A stretch of 27,405 nt of DNA, from contig DIAS01000141.1 in NCBI GenBank assembly GCA_002415855.1, positions 1 to 27,405 of the forward strand. Reading direction: 5' to 3'. The stretch's first letter is position 1; the number at the start of each line of letters is the position of its first letter. Of this stretch, positions 17,032 through 26,182 are shown piece after piece. The position numbers and the translations under genes were made by a program. The DNA is from Bacteroidales bacterium UBA5072. Its GTDB lineage: Bacteria; Bacteroidota; Bacteroidia; Bacteroidales; UBA10428. The notes beneath the pieces were generated by a model. That model was given only the letters and a program-made list of their open reading frames with translations. It was not told the DNA's origin and did not search any database.

Positions 17032-17903
17032 TGCCCAGGAGAAACAAAAATTCAGCAACCCTCCTGATCCATTGTCCGGATGCAAAAGGCATCGTTGCAC
17101 AGGTAACAGGGTTTATCAATGATAACAATGGGAACATTATCACGCTGGATGAACATGTTGACCGACTGGATAAAGTGTTTTACATGCGTGTTGAATGGGA
17201 ACTGGACGGATTCCTGATCCCGCAGGAGAAAATCGCGGACTTCTTCGGGACCCTGATCGCAACCCGCTACAGCATGATCTGGAAAATATACTTCAGCGAT
17301 CAGCGTCCAAGGATGGCCATCTTTGTCTCCAAACTCTCCCATTGCCTGTATGACATCCTCTCGCGCTTCCATGCCGGTGAGTGGGATGTGGATATTCCGC
17401 TTATTATTGGCAACCACCGCGATCTTGAGCAGGTAGCAGGCCAGTTCGGTATTCCTTTTCATTGTTTTGAGAAGAATGATGAAAACAGGTTGCAGCAGGA
17501 GGCACGGGAATTGGATCTGCTGACGCAGCAACAGGTTTCTTTTGTTGTTCTGGCCCGGTACATGCAGATCCTCAGCAGTGGTTTTATCCGGAAGTACCCC
17601 AATGAGATCATCAACATACACCATTCGTTTTTGCCGGCATTCCCGGGAGCCAAGCCCTATCATTCAGCTTACGAACGGGGGGTGAAAATCATCGGTGCAA
17701 CAAGCCATTATGTTACCTCAGAGCTGGATGCCGGCCCCATCATCGATCAGGATATCGTCAGGGTTTCACACCGCGATTCGATAGACAAGCTGATAATGAA
17801 GGGAAAAGATGTGGAAAAACTGGTACTTTCAAGAGCCATCCTGATGCATCTCCAGCGCCGGACCCTGGTATACAACAACAGAACAGTAGTATTCAACCAG
17901 TGA
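17031..17903 (+). CDS. purU: Formyltetrahydrofolate deformylase (PurU) inside the his operon
   Basis: 290 residues, hydrolysing 10-formyl-THF to THF and formate. An N-terminal ACT domain (about 8-85, LLIHCPDAKGIVAQVTGFI) is followed by the formyltransferase fold (about 97-280). The catalytic set is Asn195 and His197 in NIHHSFLPAFPGAKPYHSAYE, and Asp233 in ELDAGPI. The combination of ACT plus hydrolase domain separates PurU from PurN, which lacks ACT. Its ATG shares a base with the hisB stop and its own stop is one base before the hisH ATG, so it is translated as part of the his transcript. PurU is not a histidine enzyme. A link may be that HisH/HisF release AICAR, whose reuse by PurH consumes 10-formyl-THF. 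Confidence 0.93.
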   Translation: MPRRNKNSATLLIHCPDAKGIVAQVTGFINDNNGNIITLDEHVDRLDKVFYMRVEWELDGFLIPQEKIADFFGTLIATRYSMIWKIYFSDQRPRMAIFVSKLSHCLYDILSRFHAGEWDVDIPLIIGNHRDLEQVAGQFGIPFHCFEKNDENRLQQEARELDLLTQQQVSFVVLARYMQILSSGFIRKYPNEIINIHHSFLPAFPGAKPYHSAYERGVKIIGATSHYVTSELDAGPIIDQDIVRVSHRDSIDKLIMKGKDVEKLVLSRAILMHLQRRTLVYNNRTVVFNQ

Positions 17904-17904
17904 T

Positions 17905-18504
17905 ATGAACGTAGCCATCATCAAATACAACGCCGGAAACATCATGTCGGTTGATTATGCCCTGCAAAGGCTGGGTATTACGGCCACGGTCACAGATGAT
18001 CACGATATCATAAGGACAGCTGACAGGGTGATCTTCCCGGGCGTTGGTGAAGCAAGCACCACCATGCATTATCTCAGGGAAAGAAAACTGGACCTGCTGA
18101 TTGCCGGTCTTAAACAACCTGTGCTGGGTATATGTCTCGGACTGCAGCTGATGTGCCGCTATTCCGAAGAAGGAAATACCAGGTGTATCGGCATATTCCG
18201 TGAGAATGTCCTGAAATTCAGTCCCTCCGGTTCCCCTGAAACCAGGCTGAAAGTACCACACATGGGCTGGAACAAAATACATGATCTTACTTCTGCACTT
18301 TTCAGGGGAGAACTTGAGAACCAGTACGCCTATTTTGTTCACAGCTATTACGCGGCTACCGGAACCGAGACCATTGCCTTGTGTGATTATTCAGTGCCCT
18401 TTAGTGCGGCGCTGAAACGTGATAATTTCTATGCCACACAGTTTCATCCGGAGAAAAGCGGAAGACCCGGATCTCAGATCTTGAAAAATTTTCTCGAATT
18501 ATGA
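17905..18504 (+). CDS. hisH: Imidazole glycerol phosphate synthase glutaminase subunit (HisH)
   Basis: 199 residues, a class I glutamine amidotransferase that delivers ammonia to HisF. The catalytic triad is Cys77 (GICLGLQLM), His181 and Glu183 (TQFHPEKS). VIFPGVGEA and PHMGWN are the expected oxyanion and interface strands. It starts one base after the purU stop and its stop overlaps hisA (ATGA, 4 nt). Confidence 0.96.
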   Translation: MNVAIIKYNAGNIMSVDYALQRLGITATVTDDHDIIRTADRVIFPGVGEASTTMHYLRERKLDLLIAGLKQPVLGICLGLQLMCRYSEEGNTRCIGIFRENVLKFSPSGSPETRLKVPHMGWNKIHDLTSALFRGELENQYAYFVHSYYAATGTETIALCDYSVPFSAALKRDNFYATQFHPEKSGRPGSQILKNFLEL

Positions 18505-19220
18505 TAACAATTATACCAGCTGTCGATATTATCGGAGGTAAGTGTGTGCGCCTTGAACAGGGCGACTATCGTCTCAGGAAAGTTTACGCAGAAGATCCTC
18601 TCGATGCTGCCCGGCGATTTGAAGATCAGGGTGTAAAACGCCTGCATGTGGTGGACCTCGATGGGGCCAGGAACAAACATGTGGTCAATTATACCACCCT
18701 TGAACGGATTACCTCAAAGACTTCACTGGTTGTTGACTTTGGCGGCGGAATAAAGACGGAGGAAGATCTTCACGTCGTCTTTAGCTCGGGGGCTGCTCTG
18801 GCGGTTATCGGAAGCATTGCCGTTACCGACAGGGACCTGTTCCAGACCTGGCTTTTTGCTTACGGACCCGAAAAGATCATCCTGGGCGCCGATGTCAGTG
18901 ACGGTAAAATAGCGGTTTCAGGCTGGACAGATGTCACGGAAATTGGCCTCTATGATTTCCTGAATTATTACAAAGCCATGGGAGTGAAGCAGGTGCTGTG
19001 TACCGATATCGCCAAAGACGGCATGATGCAGGGCTCTTCTGTTGAGCTTTACAAACAGATGGTCACGGATTTTCCGTCGATGCGCGTCATCGCGAGTGGA
19101 GGAGTATCCTCCGCAAAGGAGATACACCTGTTGAATGAAATGGGAATCGCAGGCGCGATAATCGGAAAGGCCTTGTACGAAGGAAAGATTACACTAGAGG
19201 AACTGAAGGAGTTTTTATAA
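18501..19220 (+). CDS. hisA: ProFAR isomerase (HisA)
   Basis: 239 residues, a TIM-barrel Amadori isomerase converting ProFAR to PRFAR. The acid/base Asp residues are Asp9 (IPAVDIIGGKCVRLEQGDY) and Asp131 (GADVSDGK). Both phosphate-binding loops are visible (VDFGGGIKT and VIASGGVSS). It overlaps the end of hisH by 4 nt, suggesting coupled translation. A 46-bp non-coding gap separates it from hisF. Confidence 0.96.
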   Translation: MITIIPAVDIIGGKCVRLEQGDYRLRKVYAEDPLDAARRFEDQGVKRLHVVDLDGARNKHVVNYTTLERITSKTSLVVDFGGGIKTEEDLHVVFSSGAALAVIGSIAVTDRDLFQTWLFAYGPEKIILGADVSDGKIAVSGWTDVTEIGLYDFLNYYKAMGVKQVLCTDIAKDGMMQGSSVELYKQMVTDFPSMRVIASGGVSSAKEIHLLNEMGIAGAIIGKALYEGKITLEELKEFL

Positions 19221-19266
19221 ACTTACAACTTGCAACACCTAACAACACATTTTCAATTATTGTTCC

Positions 19267-20022
19267 ATGCTTGCCAAAAGAATCATCCCCTGCCTTGATG
19301 TTCGTAACGGACAGACAGTCAAAGGTATCAACTTTGTGAATATACGCGAGGTCGGCGACCCTGTGGAAATGGGAGCCAACTATGCCGAACAGGGGGCTGA
19401 TGAACTTGTCTTTCTCGACATCACCGCCAGTCACGAGGGTCGGAAAACCTTCGTGCAACTGGTAAAACGGATCGCCCTTCATTTGAATATTCCCTTTACT
19501 GTTGGCGGTGGCATCGGTGAACTCTCCGATATAGAAGCCTTGCTTGCTGCAGGTGCCGATAAGGTATCGCTTAATACTGCTGCCATCCGTAATCCAGAAC
19601 TTATTAACCGGATGGCATTGAATTTTGGAAGCCAGTTCGTAGTGACAGCCATTGATGCAAAAGAAGAGAACGGCGTGTGGACGGCCTATATCAATGGAGG
19701 CCGGATACCCACGGACAAGGAACTTTTCAGCTGGGCCAGGGAATGTGAGGACAGGGGTGCCGGTGAGATCCTGTTCACCTCCATGAACCACGACGGTACC
19801 AGGAATGGATTCGCCTGCGAGGCCCTGTCAAGGTTGTCCGAAAGTCTCTCCATTCCGATCATCGCTTCAGGAGGAGCAGGCAATATGGAGCACTTTGCTG
19901 AGGTTTTTACCAGCGGGAAGGCTGATGCGGGACTGGCCGCCAGCATCTTTCATTTCAATGAGATCACGGTACCCCAGTTGAAGTCTTATCTGGCAGAAAG
20001 GAACATTCCGGTAAGATTATGA
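19267..20022 (+). CDS. hisF: Imidazole glycerol phosphate synthase cyclase subunit (HisF)
   Basis: 251 residues. It cyclises PRFAR with ammonia from HisH to imidazole glycerol phosphate and AICAR. MLAKRIIPCLDVRNG carries Asp11 and AIDAK carries Asp130, the two catalytic aspartates. DITAS, VGGGI and IIASGGAG are the phosphate loops. Length is normal. In most relatives a hisIE gene would follow directly; here a 100-bp spacer and hisE follow. Confidence 0.96.
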   Translation: MLAKRIIPCLDVRNGQTVKGINFVNIREVGDPVEMGANYAEQGADELVFLDITASHEGRKTFVQLVKRIALHLNIPFTVGGGIGELSDIEALLAAGADKVSLNTAAIRNPELINRMALNFGSQFVVTAIDAKEENGVWTAYINGGRIPTDKELFSWARECEDRGAGEILFTSMNHDGTRNGFACEALSRLSESLSIPIIASGGAGNMEHFAEVFTSGKADAGLAASIFHFNEITVPQLKSYLAERNIPVRL

Positions 20023-20122
20023 CAAATAGGGAATACACTGGAAAGGCCATCCTGATCGAAATCGCAGGATGTTCTTAAATAGATTGCTGCTGACAACCGA
20101 AACTGAAATTAACAATAGCCAT
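20023..20122 (+). other. Non-coding spacer where HisI would be expected
   Basis: One hundred bases between hisF and hisE with no HisI signature. A 19-codon ORF (20019-20078, ATGA overlap with hisF) does not resemble HisI. In the hisE frame the sequence is open only back to a stop near 20027. The ATG at 20069 in that frame would add 18 non-conserved residues to HisE. Confidence 0.6.
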
Positions 20123-20416
20123 ATGCCAAATAAAAACATTGACTTTCTAATAACCCTGCAGAACCTGATTGACCAGCGCAAAAAGGAAATGCCTGAGAAT
20201 TCCTACACCACCAAACTGTTCCAGAAAGGGCTGAACAAGATCGCTCAAAAGGTGGGTGAAGAAGCCGTCGAGCTCATTATTGAAGCCAAGGATGATAACC
20301 GTGAACTGTTTTTAAATGAATCAGCGGATTTGCTCTACCATTTTCTGGTGTTGCTGTCAGCGAAAGGATTCAGAATTGAAGAGGTGGTGGAAATGCTTGC
20401 CCAAAGACATAAATGA
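20123..20416 (+). CDS. hisE: Stand-alone phosphoribosyl-ATP pyrophosphatase (HisE)
   Basis: 97 residues from the ATG at 20123. An upstream in-frame ATG at 20069 would give 115 residues, but the extra 18 match nothing in the family. It hydrolyses phosphoribosyl-ATP to phosphoribosyl-AMP, step two. The all-helical MazG-like core is complete: SYTTKLFQKGLNKIAQKVGEEAVE, then IIEAKDD and ESADLLYHFLVLL. These hold the acidic magnesium ligands. In Bacteroidota this domain is normally the C-terminal half of a fused HisIE. Here the HisI half (phosphoribosyl-AMP cyclohydrolase) is absent from the whole window. Confidence 0.92.
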   Translation: MPNKNIDFLITLQNLIDQRKKEMPENSYTTKLFQKGLNKIAQKVGEEAVELIIEAKDDNRELFLNESADLLYHFLVLLSAKGFRIEEVVEMLAQRHK

Positions 20417-20526
20417 CCTTACTTTTTGACCAAAGATTCACTCCCTGCACAACAAGTCGCTGAAAAAAACGTATACTATACATCACGTTAAGCAGCTACA
20501 AACTATTAACCAACTACCTATCAACT
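20417..20526 (+). other. Gap between hisE and the second giant exported protein
   Basis: 110 bp. The nearest match to a -7 box is TACTTTTTG near 20420-20428, one base too long, with no -33 element. No hairpin plus T tract marks the end of the his operon. I cannot tell whether the next gene has its own promoter. Confidence 0.3.
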
Positions 20527-23500
20527 ATGATAACGATTATAAAACCTCGTTACCTGGTTGCCTGTTTGCTTATTATACTCCCCGTATATATACAGGCCCA
20601 GGAGGGATTCCTAATCAGTACCGGCACCGATCAGAAACAACTCCTGAAGGCCTACAGGCTTGTACTTGAAAAATCCTCCGATGACTATCGCAATGGTTCC
20701 GCCCCATGGGACAACCTTCTTTTCCCCGGCTACGGAGAACATTCGGTTTACTGGATAACCGGCGGGGTTAATAAAGGCAGCTTTGTATACCCGGGCGGAT
20801 TGCCCCAGGATTACCAGCGCCTTGCAGGCAGTGCATACAGCAATTATAATCTTACTGCACAAAGCCAGGTCTCAGTTCAGTTCAAAAAGCATCCCAAGCG
20901 CATTGCTGTTTTTAAAAGCAAGCACAAAGCAAATAATGTGACGCTTACATGGGAAACGATTTATTTCGAAAGACTGTTCTCGGAACACCTCATGGATGAC
21001 GTGCTTTACACTGTCAATGAGGACACCCTGACTGGTCAGGGCCTCAATGCCCATACAACATTGTTGATTATTCCGGCCTTTATTTCAAAAGAGCTGGATT
21101 ACAAGTATTATATCGACAGTATCTTTACCGTGACCCCTGGCCTTAATACCTGTCTTCAATCTTATATCGCCCGCGGAGGAAGCATTTATGCTGAAGGCAA
21201 CGGCGTTTACTTTCTCGAAAAAGCAGGGTATCTCGAAAATGGTGCTGTTGAATATCAGGCGGACGACAACGGTAACGGACTGGCGACGGTAACTGAACTT
21301 TCTTCCGCCGGTGTGCTGAATCTCGGCTTTGGTAACACTGGCAGCAAATTATACGGGTCCCGATTCCCTGTTATTCACTCTTCACGAATCATACCGGTTG
21401 CCAGCCTTCCAACCGCCAATCCATGCATCTTCATGCTTAAAGCTGAAAATGCTTCGGGCAGCAAGATCATATGCAATACAGGAATGCCCACAGTCAGTGG
21501 TCTCTCCGACAACGATGGTGAGATCACCCAGGTCAACTGGACCATGGCAGCTATCTTATCGGCATTTACCTACGATGTTGATGTTACCCGCAAGGTTCGA
21601 AATGAACTCACAGGTAGCATGGCAGCCGGCGATAACGCGGTTTCCTACGACAGGGACGATACGCTTGCGGTCGAAATTCGTGTTCGAAACTTATCCGATC
21701 AGACTGTAACAGGCATTACCATTGAAGAAAACATAAATCCATATTTTACTTTTCTTGGTGTCACCTCCGGTGACAGCTATACACAATCAGGCAGCCGGAT
21801 CACCTTCTCAGGTTTGTCACTTCCGGCCTATTCCGAAAAGATCATTGTATACCAGGTAATGACTCCTGATCCGGCCAGTGATATACACGAAGATGTTGAC
21901 AGCTATATCAGCCGGGGAACGCTAATTGCCGTGTCAATGGGTAATATAACATACAGTCAAGGTGGTTTCAACAACCGCTATATAAAAGACAAAGATTTTG
22001 CTGACCTGCTCTTCAGTGCATCGATCTTCGCTGACACTGACGTGAACTGGAAGAACTTTCTGAACCTGGAGTACCAGCCTTTCAAGGTGTTTATGATCAT
22101 GGAGAACAAATCGCGCTCGCCTGCCTTGAATACCATTTACACGCAGTATATTCCCAAGGATGTGCCATTTTACTGGAGCGATAACGTGATTGATATCCCT
22201 ATTCTGAAAACCCCTGGCGGAAAGTATGTGGATGTTTTGCGCGGTAGCAATGATGAGGCGCATCCTGAGTATGACATGGACTCCGATGGTCATCCGGATG
22301 TATGGCTCGACACGGCCTCGATATTCCCAAAAGGTTATATCCTTACCGAAGAAGCGGTATACTGGGCAAATCCCTGGAATTACCTGCGCACCGGAAACGA
22401 CGACTTTGTTTTTGAAGATATTGACCATGACGGGGAAATCGCTGTGGACAACAATGGTGATGGTATTGCGGATGTAGAAGAACCCGGTGATAAGATCAGG
22501 GTATGGAAAGTAACCTGGAACCTCGGACGAGTGGAAGGTTACGAGTACCATGATCCTTACAGCAGTTATGAGATATGGGTCGATCCTCCCGATCTGGTCC
22601 CGCTTGCCGCCGGTGTGGGATATGCCCACGATTCGATTGCAGATCCTTATCCCGGGATGTTCTATCCCTATACCGAAAACATTAATTCTGCCGATCTCAG
22701 CGATACCACCTGGAGTCATTGGATGGAACGGGACGGGAACGGGAAGGTGATCTGGAAACAGCTCGTTCACCAGCGGATTAACAATTACGAAGGGTTTACT
22801 TTCATTGATACGTCCGATGTCAATTATCGTCCTTTGCCAACCGACAGTATTATCGGCACCTGCCCGCAGCCTCACCGGGAATTCCTGGCCGTGTTATCGC
22901 TGGGTGGAGAAGAAATTGATATGACCCATTATACGCCACATCAGTCGCTCTATTCAAAAATAGATTATAAGACAGTTTTCGGCGAAGACAGGGTTACACC
23001 CATACGGACTACATACTCCTATTGGGCTCCTCTTCCCAATCCTCTGCAATTTGAATACCTGTCGAATAACTACCAGATCATGGATACGCTTGGTCAACCG
23101 ATGCAGGAACTCCCGGAATATGGCAAAGCCAGGCTTGTTTTTGATATGGATGCTTCCACAGAGTACACCTATTACTGGATCCGTAACTGCGGTCACGATG
23201 TGGATTATAACGACCCTTCAGAAGCAACGGAAGGAATTGAAAATCTGGGCGACGGGGTATTTGGCTATTTCGTATACGCGATACCAAAAGGAATGGGTGG
23301 TTACCGTATTACCCTGCCCAAAAATGACGACGGAACCTATAATACTGATTCCATTGTAAAAATAAACGGTTTGCCATTCACAAAATGGCTCGATAATCCC
23401 AATACACGTAACGCGGTTGAGATTTGGGAAACGCCTTTCGAATATCAGGTTTACATACCCCAATTGTTAATCCCGCCGGCACTAGATGATAATAATTTTG

Positions 23501-26067
23501 ACGGAACCGACGACTGGATCGACGACAGGGGCGACAGGTTCCAATCCGAGACCGGTTTCCTCCACGACGCCTTTATGCCTGATGATGGGGAAGACTGGCC
23601 TGATCAACCTTCCGTACCCTTTCAGGATGACATTTACGGTGTAGTTACCTCAGGCTGGTTTGCTGGTACCGATAATACCTATGGCGATGATTATTTTGAA
23701 GACTTGGGCAAAACCCATATCCGGATTAATGCTGACTATATGGGAAGGGGCCGTGAAGGCTCCATTGAAATAAGCAAGGGAGGCGTTCTGGTTGTTGAGG
23801 AAATATTCGGAGGATCACCCTGGGTGTTATTCTCCCACGTACTCTCAGGATTTGCCCAGGGAACGGATTTATCAGTGACATCACATGTCATACCTGAAAT
23901 GGTGTATTATGGTGTCGACACAGTTTATCTGAAACACATGGTGGCTGACACAAACGAACCGCACAACTTCGACGCGAATTATGATCCTTACCATATTTCA
24001 TATGGCTACGGTGAAACAACCATTACCACATTTGTCGGTGCCAAAGATCCATGCAGCCTGGTTGAACCATCGATCTCCATGCCAGCTATTCTTGATCCTG
24101 CCTATGATAGTCATTCTATTACCCTGATACCAAACGCTGATGCCGGTAATCCCGATTTGACAGGGTACCCGCGATCTGTGAACGGTACGTTCCTTGAAAT
24201 ACGGGTTGAGGTGAATAACAGCACCGGAGATAACTGGATTAATACCATGATAACGCCCAGGCTACCGGCAGAATTGGGTAATACCTCGGTTGAACTGAGT
24301 TATGTGGCTTATCCCCGGCCGCTCGTTCCGGCACATTACAACAGCACAACCGGTGAAATTGTCAAGGGCGATCAGCCGGGAACCTTCACAACAGGATGGC
24401 GTTTCAATCAGCCTGAAGGCGAAGTGCTGATCAAAATGGGAAATACATTGAACCTGATGCAGCCAACCAGGAGAGCATACTTTGTCTTTCTGTTGAAAAT
24501 CGATCCTACGCTTGAACCAGGCATTTACAATATTCCTTTTACCATTTCAGGTACCAGGAAACACTATTCAGGCGCCAATCATGGACCAGTATCTTATACC
24601 TTACCGGATGCCCTTTTTTGCATCACCGAAAAAGATGAATCAGGCAACATACCGGAATTCCAGAAAATTATCCTGGCTCATTCCGTGCTGAAATCACTCA
24701 ATGTTGCAGTAACAGATAACTTTGTTCCCACCGGCCGGATCAAATGGTCAGTGAATGATTTCGGACGACAGGAATTTGAAGGCATGACAGGCACTCTGCA
24801 GGCAGATGCCAGTGGGAGAATCGATCTGAGCAGGTTTACTGCATTTCCCACTACCGATACAACCCAGCTTGTCATTATGCAAGAAGGGGTGGTTGATAGT
24901 TATAATACCAGTGCCGAGTTTTTGCGCCTGACAGATGGTCAAACACTGAATTATACAAATCTCCTGGGAGATCAGGCAGTCGCTTCCGATCACTTGCTGA
25001 TCAAACCCGTTGGTCCCAGGATCAGGATCAGGAATTCAGTTTACAGCATTAATGGAATTGTGGTAACGGACACGATTATATATGAACCTGAGCAGGAACT
25101 CTATGTAACAACATTGCTGACAGCTACCAATACAGGTTCGGATATCTCATCCAATACCCTGGTTAGTATTTTCCCCGGAGAATTTTATGAAGTTCTTACC
25201 GATAGCCTGGATGCAAACTGTTCATTCAGCAACGGATTGCTGTCGGTTGATTTTGGCGACATCATTCCGGGGGAAATGAAGGAACAGTTTTTACCATTTG
25301 TCTTAAGACCTGATGACCTGCCCGAAGGAACAGATATCCGCACCCTTATTGAACAGTCCGAGATCGATTACGAAGGCACCCTGGTAAATGTAGCCTTCAA
25401 TTTCACGGATACCAGTAAAGTGATGCTCGATCTGTACGATTTCGAAGCCACATCAATTACCTTCGATGACCTTGGCAACGGTCAGGTGCAGGTGAATGCC
25501 ACAGCCGGGAACAGGGGCATAACTGGACAGGATGTGTGGTTCAGGATCTATCCGATTATCGGCGGTGGCACCTATGAATTCCCGATTGCTGAAATCAGGG
25601 TGGAAAATTTTGATCCTTTGCAGCATCTCGAACTTTCAGGAACCTATACCCTTCCGGTGACAGACAAATCTATCGAGTTTATTGCTATTGTCGATGACGG
25701 ATATGATTATGTAGAAATCACTGAACATAACAACAGCATAAAAACCACTTATGAGGCAACGGCTACAGATGATCAAGAGGCTCTGGAAAATTATGTTACG
25801 GTATACCCGATGCCATTTACAGATGATGTAAACTTTGAATACTTCCTTGACAAAGGATACAGGAGTATTGCCCTGAAGGTATATGATCTGAACGGAAGGC
25901 AATGGGTTGAACTTAACAATCTGCCCTCCGGAAGCGGAACTAATTCGGTGCAATGGAGAAATACCAGCATGCCTTGCGGTAATTACATTTACAGGCTTTT
26001 GGGAGAAGATAGCACTGGTATTGAAGAGATACTTTTTACAGGGAGGCTGACAAAGGTTATGAATTAA
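20527..26067 (+). CDS. Giant T9SS-exported protein with acidic calcium-loop-like motifs
   Basis: 1846 residues. The signal peptide is residues 1-24 (LVACLLIILPVYIQAQ). Residues 30-340 are not assigned; a stretch with TLLIIPAF and YIARGGSIYAEGNGVYFLEKAGYL recalls a flavodoxin/GATase-like fold, but this is only a resemblance. A DUF11-like beta domain follows at about 355-450 (RVRNLSDQTVTGITIEENI). Acidic loops at about 583-590 (DMDSDGHPD), 631-650 (DIDHDGEIAVDNNGDGIADV) and 987-1000 (DNNFDGTDDWIDD) look like calcium-binding DxDxDG repeats. A second DUF11-like segment lies at about 1530-1610 and a CARDB-like domain at about 1631-1748. A sorting domain ends the protein (VYPMPFTDDVNFEYFL, LKVYDLNGR, GNYIYRL, TGRLTKV). 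It should be exported through T9SS. No catalytic site is recognised and its role is unknown. Confidence 0.88.
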   Translation: MITIIKPRYLVACLLIILPVYIQAQEGFLISTGTDQKQLLKAYRLVLEKSSDDYRNGSAPWDNLLFPGYGEHSVYWITGGVNKGSFVYPGGLPQDYQRLAGSAYSNYNLTAQSQVSVQFKKHPKRIAVFKSKHKANNVTLTWETIYFERLFSEHLMDDVLYTVNEDTLTGQGLNAHTTLLIIPAFISKELDYKYYIDSIFTVTPGLNTCLQSYIARGGSIYAEGNGVYFLEKAGYLENGAVEYQADDNGNGLATVTELSSAGVLNLGFGNTGSKLYGSRFPVIHSSRIIPVASLPTANPCIFMLKAENASGSKIICNTGMPTVSGLSDNDGEITQVNWTMAAILSAFTYDVDVTRKVRNELTGSMAAGDNAVSYDRDDTLAVEIRVRNLSDQTVTGITIEENINPYFTFLGVTSGDSYTQSGSRITFSGLSLPAYSEKIIVYQVMTPDPASDIHEDVDSYISRGTLIAVSMGNITYSQGGFNNRYIKDKDFADLLFSASIFADTDVNWKNFLNLEYQPFKVFMIMENKSRSPALNTIYTQYIPKDVPFYWSDNVIDIPILKTPGGKYVDVLRGSNDEAHPEYDMDSDGHPDVWLDTASIFPKGYILTEEAVYWANPWNYLRTGNDDFVFEDIDHDGEIAVDNNGDGIADVEEPGDKIRVWKVTWNLGRVEGYEYHDPYSSYEIWVDPPDLVPLAAGVGYAHDSIADPYPGMFYPYTENINSADLSDTTWSHWMERDGNGKVIWKQLVHQRINNYEGFTFIDTSDVNYRPLPTDSIIGTCPQPHREFLAVLSLGGEEIDMTHYTPHQSLYSKIDYKTVFGEDRVTPIRTTYSYWAPLPNPLQFEYLSNNYQIMDTLGQPMQELPEYGKARLVFDMDASTEYTYYWIRNCGHDVDYNDPSEATEGIENLGDGVFGYFVYAIPKGMGGYRITLPKNDDGTYNTDSIVKINGLPFTKWLDNPNTRNAVEIWETPFEYQVYIPQLLIPPALDDNNFDGTDDWIDDRGDRFQSETGFLHDAFMPDDGEDWPDQPSVPFQDDIYGVVTSGWFAGTDNTYGDDYFEDLGKTHIRINADYMGRGREGSIEISKGGVLVVEEIFGGSPWVLFSHVLSGFAQGTDLSVTSHVIPEMVYYGVDTVYLKHMVADTNEPHNFDANYDPYHISYGYGETTITTFVGAKDPCSLVEPSISMPAILDPAYDSHSITLIPNADAGNPDLTGYPRSVNGTFLEIRVEVNNSTGDNWINTMITPRLPAELGNTSVELSYVAYPRPLVPAHYNSTTGEIVKGDQPGTFTTGWRFNQPEGEVLIKMGNTLNLMQPTRRAYFVFLLKIDPTLEPGIYNIPFTISGTRKHYSGANHGPVSYTLPDALFCITEKDESGNIPEFQKIILAHSVLKSLNVAVTDNFVPTGRIKWSVNDFGRQEFEGMTGTLQADASGRIDLSRFTAFPTTDTTQLVIMQEGVVDSYNTSAEFLRLTDGQTLNYTNLLGDQAVASDHLLIKPVGPRIRIRNSVYSINGIVVTDTIIYEPEQELYVTTLLTATNTGSDISSNTLVSIFPGEFYEVLTDSLDANCSFSNGLLSVDFGDIIPGEMKEQFLPFVLRPDDLPEGTDIRTLIEQSEIDYEGTLVNVAFNFTDTSKVMLDLYDFEATSITFDDLGNGQVQVNATAGNRGITGQDVWFRIYPIIGGGTYEFPIAEIRVENFDPLQHLELSGTYTLPVTDKSIEFIAIVDDGYDYVEITEHNNSIKTTYEATATDDQEALENYVTVYPMPFTDDVNFEYFLDKGYRSIALKVYDLNGRQWVELNNLPSGSGTNSVQWRNTSMPCGNYIYRLLGEDSTGIEEILFTGRLTKVMN

Positions 26068-26070
26068 TAT

Positions 26071-26171
26071 GCTTCGACTCCGCTCAGCATGACCTGGGGG
26101 TTATTGCTCAGCATGACCTGGGGGTTATTGCTCAGCATGACCTGGGGGTCACCCTGGCGAAGTCGAAGGGC
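26071..26171. repeat. REP-like palindromic element with 24-bp internal tandem repeat
   Basis: Outer arms cttcgact (26072-26079) and agtcgaag (26161-26168) are perfect inverted repeats. The inner arms gctcagcatgacc and ggtcaccctggcg continue the palindrome imperfectly. In between, a 24-bp unit beginning gctcagcatgacctgg is repeated 2.8 times at 26082-26105, 26106-26129 and 26130-26148, the copies being identical. The arms resemble the short palindromic intergenic repeats seen in many Bacteroidota genomes (from memory, not searched). It lies 4 bp past one stop and 12 bp before the next ATG, so it could also act as a terminator or stabiliser of RNA. Confidence 0.75.
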
Positions 26172-26182
26172 TTTTGTATAAG

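Noticed and set aside
20019..20078. 19-codon ORF overlapping the hisF stop by ATGA (MTNREYTGKAILIEIAGCS)
   Set aside because: Considered as a HisI remnant. It lacks the metal-binding Asp and Cys motifs of HisI and is too short to judge; most likely chance.
20069..20122. Longer HisE starting at the ATG at 20069
   Set aside because: The added 18 residues match nothing in HisE, and the family normally starts just before the FL-x-x-LQ-x-LI helix, as from 20123.
26082..26148. 24-bp repeats as a small CRISPR array
   Set aside because: The copies abut directly with no spacers, and no cas genes are present.
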